Origin: Chloroflexota bacterium
GTDB lineage: Bacteria; Chloroflexota; Limnocylindria; Limnocylindrales; CSP1-4
Assembly (NCBI GenBank): GCA_021812735.1
Contig: JAKAMV010000072.1
Location: 1 to 20,053 of the forward strand
Length of the DNA: 20,053 nt
Direction: 5' to 3'
Position 1 is the stretch's first letter, and each line of letters begins with the position of its first letter. Shown here piece by piece: positions 1-6,147 of this stretch. The notes beneath the pieces were generated by a model that ran no database searches, was not told the DNA's origin, and saw only the letters and a program-made list of their open reading frames with translations. Position numbers and translations under genes: made by a program.

Positions 1-1
1 G

Positions 2-484
2 GAGGACGCCGCGGCGGCCGGCAGAGTGGCCCATGCCGAGGCGGAGCAGGCGCGGGACGGTCTCACGCGCGAAGCGGCTGAACTCCGCCGCAAGCTCGGC
101 CGCTATTTCGCGGCCTTCGAGGCGGGCGAGCTGGACTCGCCGCTCGTGCAGGCCCGACTGGCCGAGCTGCAGGCCCAGCTGGCGGCGATCGAGGCACGCC
201 TGGCCGAGGCGCCCCGCGCGGACGCCGGATCGACGGCGGGGCCTGTCGAGGCCGCCCTCGTCTCGTGGGCCCTCAGTCAGGCCCTGGGCGAGGTCCTGCG
301 GCAGGGACAGCGAGCCCGTACCAAGGCGCTGCTGAGGCTACTCATTGGCGAGATCCGCGTCGTCTCACCGGATGACATCCGGCCGACCTACAGAGTGCCG
401 CCTGCGGTTCGCACACCGAGGGAGTCTGGTAGGGGAGCCAGGACTCGAACCTGGAACCAGCGGGATATAAGCCCGCAGCTCTAA
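2..484 (+). CDS. Large serine recombinase (integrase/resolvase family), C-terminal fragment, open at the left edge
   Basis: The frame is open from base 2 with no start needed, so this is the tail of a longer gene that begins outside the window. The first ~70 residues are an Ala/Glu/Arg-rich helix of the coiled-coil type found near the C-terminus of large serine recombinases (motifs such as AELRRKLGRYFAAFEAGEL and ARLAELQAQLAAIEARL). Next comes the usual closing segment LLRLLIGEIRVVSPDDIRPT, a beta-rich stretch that follows the zinc-ribbon/coiled-coil region in these enzymes. The catalytic Ser domain is not in view. The last ~19 codons lie inside the convergent tRNA gene and the stop is the TAA at 482-484, so the terminal peptide is antisense tRNA sequence rather than ancestral protein. 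The family call rests on pattern recognition of the coiled coil and end motif; an unrelated coiled-coil protein is possible but less likely. Confidence 0.72.
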   Translation, partial: EDAAAAGRVAHAEAEQARDGLTREAAELRRKLGRYFAAFEAGELDSPLVQARLAELQAQLAAIEARLAEAPRADAGSTAGPVEAALVSWALSQALGEVLRQGQRARTKALLRLLIGEIRVVSPDDIRPTYRVPPAVRTPRESGRGARTRTWNQRDISPQL

Positions 485-503
485 CCGATTGAGCTACTCC
501 CCC
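427..503 (-). tRNA. tRNA-Ile, anticodon UAU, with encoded CCA
   Basis: Read on the minus strand, all cloverleaf parts are present: a 7-bp acceptor stem starting GGGGGAG (with a G1-U72 wobble), T8-A9, a GCTC/GAGC D stem, a GCGGG/CCCGC anticodon stem around the loop CTTATAT, a 5-base variable loop, and a CCAGG/CCTGG T stem with loop TTCGAGT. Discriminator A73 is followed by an encoded CCA (427-429). Loop positions 34-36 read TAT, so the anticodon is UAU and the tRNA decodes AUA. Most bacteria use a lysidine-modified CAU tRNA for this codon. A downstream-facing recombinase frame reads into its 3' end from the other strand. Confidence 0.93.
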
Positions 504-510
504 AGGCGAT

Positions 511-533
511 CGACCGGCCGGCCCGGCGGGTCG
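511..533 (-). repeat. Imperfect GC-rich hairpin just upstream of the tRNA
   Basis: CGACC (511-515) pairs with GGTCG (529-533) and GCCG (517-520) with CGGC (524-527), separated by one G/G mismatch, with loop GCC. It lies between the stop of the minus-strand 117-aa gene and the 5' end of the tRNA. It could end the upstream message or act as a processing signal in a shared transcript. There is no U-tract, so it is not a classical intrinsic terminator. Confidence 0.4.
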
Positions 534-541
534 GCGACACT

Positions 542-895
542 TCAGCCGCCCCCGGATCGGCGGCTCCTGCTCCGGAGGAGCCCGCCGATCCCGCGCCGCA
601 TCGGCGTGGGCTCGACGGCGGTGCCGCTGCCGGGGCTCCAGGTTGCGTTGGGACCGGTTGACGCGCGCCCTGGCTCCACGACGGGTGCCGTGGCGGTGCC
701 GGAGGCGGCCGAGCCGTCGTCGAGCCCGAGCTGCGCCGCCAGGTCCTGGTCCTCGGGCGTCCACTCGCTCTTGAGGGGAAGGTCGTCCGGGTCAGGCGGC
801 AGCTCCGTGCGCGGGGCGACGACGGGCGGGCGGCTGTACGTCGGTCCCCCGACGAGCTTGGGCATCGCAGCGAGCCCACGATCGTCGTTGTCCAC
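542..895 (-). CDS. Hypothetical small acidic, proline-rich protein (117 aa)
   Basis: The GTG start at 893-895 is supported by a GAGGAA ribosome-binding site 5-6 bases upstream. The N-terminal half has a compact motif (PKLVGGPTY, then TELPPDPDDLPLKSEWTPED and AAQLGL) that looks like a real, probably soluble, short conserved region. The C-terminal half is low-complexity Gly/Pro/Ser/Thr and ends in an Arg-rich tail (RRGIGGLLRSRSRRSGGG). There is no signal peptide or membrane helix. It is followed at 38 bp by the tRNA on the same strand, so the two may share a transcript. I do not recognise the family. The good start signal and the absence of a better frame on either strand argue that it is a gene. 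Confidence 0.6.
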   Translation of the reverse strand: MDNDDRGLAAMPKLVGGPTYSRPPVVAPRTELPPDPDDLPLKSEWTPEDQDLAAQLGLDDGSAASGTATAPVVEPGRASTGPNATWSPGSGTAVEPTPMRRGIGGLLRSRSRRSGGG

Positions 896-942
896 AGATC
901 TTCCTCACTGTCGGCGTAGGCGGCGGGCCGGCCGCCCTGTGG

Positions 943-948
943 ATGATA
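943..948 (-). promoter_or_regulatory. Candidate -10 element for the 117-aa gene
   Basis: The minus strand reads TATCAT, a TAnnnT hexamer, about 48 bases before the GTG start at 895. It lies between the membrane-protein stop (974) and the Shine-Dalgarno site. A small hairpin (GGCGGC 919-924 / GCCGCC 931-936) sits between it and the start codon. I see no convincing -35. Confidence 0.3.
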
Positions 949-973
949 GCGAGCGCGCGCCGGTCCGCACCGC

Positions 974-1399
974 CTACAGGTGCAGCAGGACCGGCTTGAT
1001 GATCTCGTGGAGTGCAACGAGGACAAGGTAGGCGATCGGGACGGCAGCCAACAACCCGAGCATCGCGCTCCAGACGGTTCTGGTGGTGCCCCCGTGCCCC
1101 GACCCCGAGGGGAGCGGCACGATCAGCCAGGTCACGGAGGCGCCGACCGCGCACACCAGCACGACGTAGAGCGCCACGAAGGCGATCCGCAGGTCGCCGC
1201 CCGGCAGCCGGGCGCCGGCGTCGAGCGCCATGTCGTAGGCGAGGAAGAGCACGCCAAGCACGAGCGCAACGCTCAGGCTGCTGGCGACCGCCCGGACCAC
1301 CGGGCGCGGCGCGTGTCGGAACTGGCGCCAGCGGACCTCGAAGTAGCCGCGCTGGCGGACCTCCGTCCGGCTCGGCCGTTCAGTCGAGGGGCTGGCCAT
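974..1399 (-). CDS. Hypothetical membrane protein with three transmembrane helices (141 aa)
   Basis: A short Arg-rich cytoplasmic N-terminus (to about residue 37) is followed by three hydrophobic segments, at about 38-57 (VASSLSVALVLGVLFLAYDM), 70-93 (RIAFVALYVVLVCAVGASVT) and 112-132 (MLGLLAAVPIAYLVLVALHE). The C-terminus ends EIIKPVLLHL. The start codon overlaps the end of the upstream aminotransferase by 20 bases, so it is most likely translated from the same message; no Shine-Dalgarno site is visible. No catalytic motif is seen. I do not recognise the family. Three helices and a charged N-tail would fit a small accessory or scaffold membrane protein, but the role is unknown. Confidence 0.68.
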   Translation of the reverse strand: MASPSTERPSRTEVRQRGYFEVRWRQFRHAPRPVVRAVASSLSVALVLGVLFLAYDMALDAGARLPGGDLRIAFVALYVVLVCAVGASVTWLIVPLPSGSGHGGTTRTVWSAMLGLLAAVPIAYLVLVALHEIIKPVLLHL

Positions 1400-2627
1400 C
1401 GCTGCCCAGCACCGCGATCCGCCGCGGCGGCAGGGTCTCGGGGGTGTGCCTGGCCACGTGCTCCACGACGGTGGCCACCCGGTCCAGTTCCGCTTCAGTG
1501 GTCCAGAACCCGATCGAGAGGCGGAGGGCGTCGATCGCGGGCAGGTCGCGAAGGGTTGCCATCGCCCGCGGTGCCACCTCTGCCAGGGCTCTGGCTGCGG
1601 TCCAGCCGGCGATCCGGAACGACACGAGCGTGCCCTGGACCGGCCGCGGCGTGACCACGGTGACGCCGGCGATCCCGGCGAGGCGGTCGGCCATGCCGCG
1701 CGAGAGGCGGACGGCCCGCTCCTGCATCCAGGGCACGCCCACGTACATGGTCAGCCAGCCGAGGCTGCGCGCGAAGCCGACGACGGACGGCCGGTGGAAG
1801 CCCGCGACCTCGAAGCGGCGGGCTCCGGGATGGAGCGTCGGCGCGTCGAAGTCGAACGTCGCGTAGGAGCCGTACCCCGAGAGAGCGGGCGTCGTGGCTT
1901 CGGCGAACGGGCGATGCACCCACAGGGCGCCCATCCCCTCGGGGCCGAGGAGCCACTTCTGGCCGGGCATGGCGTAGGCGTCGACACCCAGCTCGTCGAG
2001 GGCCACGGGGATGGCACCCGCGGACTGGGCACCGTCGATGATGATGGCGGCGCCGGACCCCCGCGCCAGTGCCCCGAGGCGCCCGACTGGCAGCACAGCG
2101 CCCGTGGTCCACAGGACGTGGCTCGCGACGATCGCCCGAGCCGGCCGCTCCAGGGCCGCGGCGAACGCGGCAACCACCTCGTCGGGCTCGCCACCGTCGC
2201 CCACGTCGACCCGCTCCACCTCAACGCCCAGGCGGTCGCGGAGCGTCAGCAGCGGACCGAGGCCGCCGGGGTGCTCGTGCCTGGTCGTCAGCACGCGGTC
2301 GCCCGGGCGCCAGGGAAGCGATGCGATCACCGCGCTCAGCCCGTCGGTGGTGGAGTGGGTCAGCGCGATGTCCGCCGGGTCCGCCACCATCACCGCCGCC
2401 ACCGAGGCCCGCGCCTCCTCCGCTCGCGCCAGCGCCTCAGGCCACAGGTCCGGCGCCGCCCGGCCGGTCGCCACCTCGCGCGCCAGCTGCTCGTCCATGG
2501 CCCGCTGAGACTCGGCCGGGATCGGCCCGCAGGTCCCGGCGTTCAAGTAGATCCCGGCTCTGGTGGCGGGCAGGAGCTCGCGGACAGCGGCGACCTTCTC
2601 GGCGTCGGACATGAACGGGGAGAGCAC
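1380..2627 (-). CDS. Class V aminotransferase (cysteine desulfurase / isopenicillin-N-epimerase-like), PLP-dependent
   Basis: The protein has the fold-type I PLP enzyme layout of class V aminotransferases: an early substrate loop YLNAGTCGPIP, TTDGLSAV for phosphate binding, an Asp in IIIDGAQSAG that would contact the pyridine nitrogen, and the Schiff-base lysine in MPGQKWLLGPEG (K224 counting from the GTG start). Length (~415 aa) is normal. I place the start at GTG 2625-2627 because a TATCAT hexamer ends 6 bases before it on the minus strand, giving a leaderless start; ATG 2610-2612 is the conventional alternative, five codons later, with no ribosome-binding site. I see no desulfurase-type catalytic Cys loop near the C-terminus, so epimerase or lyase chemistry on a small amino acid or thiol is as likely as sulfur transfer. 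A sulfurtransferase-like gene diverges from it, which hints at sulfur metabolism. The exact substrate cannot be read from sequence. Confidence 0.85.
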   Translation of the reverse strand: MLSPFMSDAEKVAAVRELLPATRAGIYLNAGTCGPIPAESQRAMDEQLAREVATGRAAPDLWPEALARAEEARASVAAVMVADPADIALTHSTTDGLSAVIASLPWRPGDRVLTTRHEHPGGLGPLLTLRDRLGVEVERVDVGDGGEPDEVVAAFAAALERPARAIVASHVLWTTGAVLPVGRLGALARGSGAAIIIDGAQSAGAIPVALDELGVDAYAMPGQKWLLGPEGMGALWVHRPFAEATTPALSGYGSYATFDFDAPTLHPGARRFEVAGFHRPSVVGFARSLGWLTMYVGVPWMQERAVRLSRGMADRLAGIAGVTVVTPRPVQGTLVSFRIAGWTAARALAEVAPRAMATLRDLPAIDALRLSIGFWTTEAELDRVATVVEHVARHTPETLPPRRIAVLGSDGQPLD

Positions 2628-2645
2628 GCCCGTATGATATCGAGG
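2625..2645. promoter_or_regulatory. Divergent promoter with overlapping -10 hexamers between aminotransferase and rhodanese genes
   Basis: The AT-rich island GTATGATATC at 2632-2641 is the only one in this interval. Read on the minus strand it gives TATCAT (2639-2634), 6 bases before GTG 2627. Read on the plus strand it gives TATGAT (2633-2638), with a start of transcription expected near 2645 and the rhodanese GTG at 2689 preceded by GGAGG (2679-2683). No good -35 is seen on either side. Confidence 0.5.
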
Positions 2646-2688
2646 CGCCTGCGCAGGGCCGGCGCCACGTCCTCGCCTGGAGGCCCGC

Positions 2689-3531
2689 GTGTCCGGCTTC
2701 GCCCGTCCAGAGCTCCTCGCCACGCCGGAGTGGCTGGCCGAGAACCTCGATCGGCCCGACCTGCGCGTGCTCGATGTGCGCTGGCGAACCGACGGCTCGG
2801 CGAGGACGCTGTACCTCACCGGCCACGTGCCCGGGGCGGTCCACCTCGACTGGCGGGAGTCCGTGGCGCAGGTTGCCGACGGCGGGACCGCGTTCCTGCT
2901 GGCGACGCCCGACCGCATGGCCGAGGCGATGTCGCGGGCCGGCATCGGCGACGGCTCGTCGGCGGTGATCTACGACGACACGCTGGGCTACTACGCCTCG
3001 CGCGTGTGGTGGAGCCTGCGCGCCTACGGGTACGAGGCGGCGCGCGTGCTCGAGGGTGGCTGGCCGGCATGGGTGGCCGCCGGCCACCAGGTCTCCAACG
3101 GCACGCCCGACCCTCGGCCGGCGACGTTCACCCCACGGGCGCAGGTCCGGCTTCGGCTGACGATCAGCGACGTCCGCAGCCTGCTCGGTTCGCCCGAAGC
3201 GCAGCTGCTCGACGCGCGCGGACCGGCCGAGTTCCACGGCTTCGAGGGCGAGGCCACGCGCCTGGGCCACATCCCGGGGGCGATCAACCTGCCCGCGGCA
3301 GCGCTCCACCGCCCGGGCACCCAGCTGCTGCGCGACCCGGACGACCTGCGCAACCTGCTGTTGCGGGCCAACGTGACCAAGAACCGGCGGCTCGTCTGCT
3401 ACGACGCCGCCGGCGTTGTCGCCACGCGGCTCGCCTTCGTCCTGACGCTCCTGGGCCATGAGGACGTCGCCGTCTACGACGGCGGCTGGTCCGAGTGGGG
3501 TGAGCGCTTCGATCTGCTGCTCGGCCGCTGA
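2689..3531 (+). CDS. Two-domain rhodanese / thiosulfate (mercaptopyruvate) sulfurtransferase-like protein, probable loss of catalytic Cys
   Basis: GTG start with GGAGG five bases upstream. The 280-aa length and two tandem rhodanese folds match the TST/MST family: the N-terminal domain has LRVLDVRW, YLTGHVPGAVHLDW, VIYDDTLGYYASRVWW and VLEGGWPAW; the C-terminal domain has LLDARGPAEFHG, GHIPGAINLP, and VYDGGWSEWGER. In active enzymes the C-terminal domain carries a Cys after a Tyr in a YC-x-x-G-V-x-A loop. Here the loop is CYDAAGVVATR: Asp239 occupies the catalytic position, and the only cysteine nearby, Cys237, lies two residues earlier. The N-terminal loop has Asp too, as usual for the inactive domain. 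The protein may thus bind rather than transfer sulfur, or use Cys237. It is transcribed divergently from the PLP enzyme. Confidence 0.88.
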   Translation: MSGFARPELLATPEWLAENLDRPDLRVLDVRWRTDGSARTLYLTGHVPGAVHLDWRESVAQVADGGTAFLLATPDRMAEAMSRAGIGDGSSAVIYDDTLGYYASRVWWSLRAYGYEAARVLEGGWPAWVAAGHQVSNGTPDPRPATFTPRAQVRLRLTISDVRSLLGSPEAQLLDARGPAEFHGFEGEATRLGHIPGAINLPAAALHRPGTQLLRDPDDLRNLLLRANVTKNRRLVCYDAAGVVATRLAFVLTLLGHEDVAVYDGGWSEWGERFDLLLGR

Positions 3532-3550
3532 GCCGAGCCGAGGTCGCGCC

Positions 3551-3603
3551 CTGCCGCGGCCGTGGGCCAGCCGCAGCCGCCACGGAGATCCCGGCCGCGG
3601 CAG
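3551..3603. terminator. Perfect 12-bp inverted repeat between convergent genes
   Basis: CTGCCGCGGCCG (3551-3562) and CGGCCGCGGCAG (3592-3603) are exact reverse complements around a 29-base loop. Inside the loop CCGTGG (3560-3565) and CCACGG (3580-3585) offer an alternative, smaller stem. It sits in the 84-bp gap where the rhodanese gene and the minus-strand 234-aa gene meet tail to tail, so a bidirectional transcription end is the natural reading. It lacks a U-tract on either side, as is common in GC-rich genomes. Confidence 0.55.
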
Positions 3604-3615
3604 CAGCGGCGTGGG

Positions 3616-4320
3616 TCAGGCAGTTCCCCCTGGACGCTCGCCCGAGCCGCCGCCCGAGCCGCCCGACCATTCGGTGCCGGCCCACGGGTCGGCAGCCGAC
3701 TGGGGGTCGGGGGCTCCCGTCCCCCGTCCGGGTCCGGCCGCCTGCTCCGGGCTCGGGGTCGCCTGCGCCCACGGGTCGATGAAACCCGCCCCCTCCGCCG
3801 GCTTGTCGCCGGGCCTGGAGTACCGAGCCAGGATCTGCGCGCGGCGGTGGTTGACGCCCAGCATCAGCGCCCCCTGCGTGGGCAGCCCGAGCGAGGGCGC
3901 CTCGTACTCGGCGTCGGTCACGGGCAGGAACCGGCCGGTGAGGTCGGTGAGCGCCTCACGGAGATTGGCGGCGGCAGCGGGCAGGTGGAGCGTGCCGGTC
4001 ACGCGGAAGGGCGGCACCGAGATGATCGCCTCGTGCTGCATCTTCGGGGCGCGCAGTTCCGGGGAGGCCGACACGGGCGTGTCCACCACGGCGAACAGCA
4101 CCGCATCGAGGTTGATCTGCGCGACGTCGGCATCGATCGCCGGGCTCTTGCCGTCGTAGTCCGTCACCCGCACGTCCTCGAGCACCAGGAACGACGACTC
4201 GGACAGGTTGAGAAGGTCGCTGACTCGGTGCTGGCGCGTGCGGATGGTGCCGCGGGCGACGAGGGCGTCGGTGTACAGGGTGAGCTCGATCTGCCCGAGC
4301 TCCGAGAAGGCGGCGAACAT
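3616..4320 (-). CDS. Uncharacterised conserved-looking protein with disordered Gly/Pro-rich tail (234 aa)
   Basis: The ATG at 4318-4320 is preceded by GGAGAGG at good spacing. Residues ~1-160 look like one or two small beta-rich domains: the opening ELGQIELTLYTDALVARGTI, then RQHRVSDLLNLSESSFLVLE, DVAQINLDAVLFAVVD and a second part beginning ISVPPFRVTGTLHLP. From about residue 180 the sequence becomes low-complexity (Gly, Pro, Ser, Trp, e.g. DPWAGTEWSGGSGGGSGERP) and is probably disordered. No signal peptide, helix pair or catalytic motif is visible. I associate the N-terminal sequence with an unnamed family seen in uncultured Chloroflexota, but cannot confirm it here. It lies downstream of the DNA ligase on the same strand, 90 bp away, with its own candidate promoter. 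Confidence 0.72.
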   Translation of the reverse strand: MFAAFSELGQIELTLYTDALVARGTIRTRQHRVSDLLNLSESSFLVLEDVRVTDYDGKSPAIDADVAQINLDAVLFAVVDTPVSASPELRAPKMQHEAIISVPPFRVTGTLHLPAAAANLREALTDLTGRFLPVTDAEYEAPSLGLPTQGALMLGVNHRRAQILARYSRPGDKPAEGAGFIDPWAQATPSPEQAAGPGRGTGAPDPQSAADPWAGTEWSGGSGGGSGERPGGTA

Positions 4321-4367
4321 CGGATCCTCTCCCCGGTCAGGCCGCTGGACACGGCGCGTGCCGGCTC

Positions 4368-4395
4368 AGCATACGGGCCGGGGGCGCAGCCCGTA
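4368..4395 (-). promoter_or_regulatory. 7-bp dyad overlapping a candidate -10 element, between DNA ligase and the 234-aa gene
   Basis: TACGGGC (4372-4378) and GCCCGTA (4389-4395) are perfect reverse complements with a 10-base loop, 16 bases beyond the ligase stop. On the minus strand the proximal arm overlaps TATGCT (4373-4368), a TAnnnT hexamer about 48 bases upstream of the 234-aa gene start. The same element could end the ligase message, be an operator, or both. Confidence 0.4.
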
Positions 4396-4410
4396 CATCG
4401 GTCGATCGGC

Positions 4411-6123
4411 CTACGGCGCGGAGCCCGGACGCCGGGCGCTCGCGGTCACCAGGTGCTCGGCCCCGTGCTGCAGGCCCTCGTACAGGGCGGCGACCGTGGC
4501 GGTCGTGTCGGCCTCGGCTGCCGGCTTGTCGAGTCGCAGGCGGGCGATGCGCGGGAAGCGCAGGGCGTAGCCGGACCGGTGGCGCGTGCTGCGCATGATG
4601 ACGTCGAACGCCACCTCGACGACCACCGACGGCTCCACGCGCCGGTAGCGGCCGTGGACCGAGAGCGTGTGGGCCTCGAACCAGCGGGTCATCTCGGCGA
4701 TCTCCGCGTCCGTCAGGCCGCTGTACGCCTTGCCGATCGTGACCAGCTCGCCTGAGGTCGCGTCGCGGACCGCGAACGTGTAGTCGGAGAGGACGCCGTG
4801 ACGCTTGCCGTGGCCCACCTCGACCCCCACCACCACGCAGTCCAGCGTCGCGAGCGCCTTCTTCATCTTCAGCCAGCCGAGGCCGCGGCGGCCGGGCGTG
4901 TAGGCGCTCGAGGGGTCCTTGACCATCAGCCCCTCGTTGCGCCGCGCGCGCGCTGCGGTGAAGGCGGCCTCGAGCCCGTCGACGGAGTCGACCGACGCGA
5001 GGTGGCTGAGCGCGAAGCCCCCGCCGTCAGCGGCGAGCGGCAGGTCCAGCGCCTCGAGCCGCGCTCGTCGCTCGGCCAGCGGGGTGTCCAGCAGCGGCTG
5101 GACCACGCCGTCGTTGTCCCGGTCGAGGGCGAGCGCGTCCCACGCGACGAAGATCACCGGGATCTCCGATCGGATCCGCGCGGACGGCGCCCTGCGTCCG
5201 AGCCGCGCCTGCAGCCGGAGGAACGGCAGCACGACGCCGTCCCTCCAGGCCAGCACCTCCCCGTCGAGGATCCCGGTCCAGGGCAGGCTGCGAGCCGCCT
5301 CGACGATCTCGGGGAACTGGCCGCCGATGTCGTTGAGGTCGCGCGAGAAGAGGCGGACGTCGTTCCCGCGCCGGTGCAGCTGGGCGCGGATGCCGTCGTA
5401 CTTGTCCTCGACCCAGGCGACCGGGCCGAGGCGAGCCAGGATGTCGGGAGCGTCCTCGGCTGGCGAGGCCAGCATGAACCGGATGGGCCGGAAGAGGGCG
5501 ACCCCTGCATCGGCGAGGCGGTCCTCGAGGGCCAGTGTCGCGGCCGCCCCCACATCGCCGGTGAGCTGCGTTGCCCGCTTGACTGCCTCGAGCGGGCGGT
5601 CGAACGCGCGGGCGATGGCGGCCTCGAGCAGACCCTCCCGCAGCCCGATGCGGAGCTCGCCGGTCAGCACCTTCACCACGGCGCCTGCCGTGCTCGGCGA
5701 GCAGCGCCGCAGGAGGCCCTGGAGCCGTTCCTGCTTGGCGGCTGCGCCGGCGGCCGCCTCGATCTCGCCGAATGCCGCGCGCACCTCGGCAAGCGAGGGC
5801 TCTGCGCCGGGGTCCCGGGCGTGGCCCGCCTCCGCCAGCACGTCGCGCACCGACGCCGCGATGTCCGACGAGCGGTTGTACGCACGCCCGAGCGCCCCCT
5901 CGTCCACCCCCGCCACGGCGCGCACCGCGGCCGCAAGCCCGGCCCAGCCGACGCCGATCGTCCGCTGGTCGGTCTCGGGGAACGGGCGCCCGGTGAGGAA
6001 CACGGCGGCGACGGGCAGGTCAGTCGCGTCGAGCGAGCCGAGATAGGCCGCGAGGATGGACGTCTTCTCGGACGTCTTCGTCGTGGCGGATACGCGCTCG
6101 GCGACCTCGGCCCAACGGCGCAT
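4411..6123 (-). CDS. ATP-dependent DNA ligase (archaeal/LigB-type, stand-alone)
   Basis: The protein (570 aa from ATG 6121-6123) seals nicks in duplex DNA through a ligase-AMP intermediate. The N-terminal ~200 residues form the helical DNA-binding domain. The nucleotidyltransferase core follows, with motif I VEDKYDGIRAQLHRR (adenylated Lys241), motif III VRLFSRDLNDI, motif IIIa GILDGEVLAW, motif IV EGLMVKDPSSAYTPGRRG and motif V GWLKMKKALATLDCVVVGVE. The C-terminal ~140 residues are the OB-fold, with FEAHTLSVHGRYRRVEPSVV near its end. The full motif set suggests an active enzyme. It is not next to Ku or a primase, so a repair role independent of end-joining is more likely; the NAD-dependent replicative ligase would be elsewhere. 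The start choice is supported by TACCAT ending 7 bases upstream, in a promoter region shared with the divergent GNAT gene. Confidence 0.93.
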   Translation of the reverse strand: MRRWAEVAERVSATTKTSEKTSILAAYLGSLDATDLPVAAVFLTGRPFPETDQRTIGVGWAGLAAAVRAVAGVDEGALGRAYNRSSDIAASVRDVLAEAGHARDPGAEPSLAEVRAAFGEIEAAAGAAAKQERLQGLLRRCSPSTAGAVVKVLTGELRIGLREGLLEAAIARAFDRPLEAVKRATQLTGDVGAAATLALEDRLADAGVALFRPIRFMLASPAEDAPDILARLGPVAWVEDKYDGIRAQLHRRGNDVRLFSRDLNDIGGQFPEIVEAARSLPWTGILDGEVLAWRDGVVLPFLRLQARLGRRAPSARIRSEIPVIFVAWDALALDRDNDGVVQPLLDTPLAERRARLEALDLPLAADGGGFALSHLASVDSVDGLEAAFTAARARRNEGLMVKDPSSAYTPGRRGLGWLKMKKALATLDCVVVGVEVGHGKRHGVLSDYTFAVRDATSGELVTIGKAYSGLTDAEIAEMTRWFEAHTLSVHGRYRRVEPSVVVEVAFDVIMRSTRHRSGYALRFPRIARLRLDKPAAEADTTATVAALYEGLQHGAEHLVTASARRPGSAP

Positions 6124-6147
6124 GACGGCGATGGTATAGGGTGAGCG
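6124..6147. promoter_or_regulatory. 24-bp bidirectional promoter with back-to-back -10 hexamers, probably giving leaderless messages both ways
   Basis: The minus strand reads TACCAT (6136-6131) then 7 bases and the ligase ATG. The plus strand reads TAGGGT (6137-6142) then 5 bases and the GNAT GTG at 6148 (8 bases to ATG 6151). An alternative plus-strand reading is TGG-TATAGG (6132-6140), an extended -10. There is no room for a leader with a Shine-Dalgarno site in either direction, so any -35 contacts lie inside the opposing gene. Confidence 0.55.

Noticed and set aside
3562..4755. Long plus-strand open frame of 397 codons
   Set aside because: It spans the opposite strand of the 234-aa gene and the DNA ligase. 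Its composition is Arg/Gly/His-rich and it has no start signal; GC-rich codon bias creates such antisense frames.
4798..6144. 448-codon plus-strand frame
   Set aside because: Antisense to the ATP-dependent DNA ligase, whose motifs on the minus strand are unmistakable.
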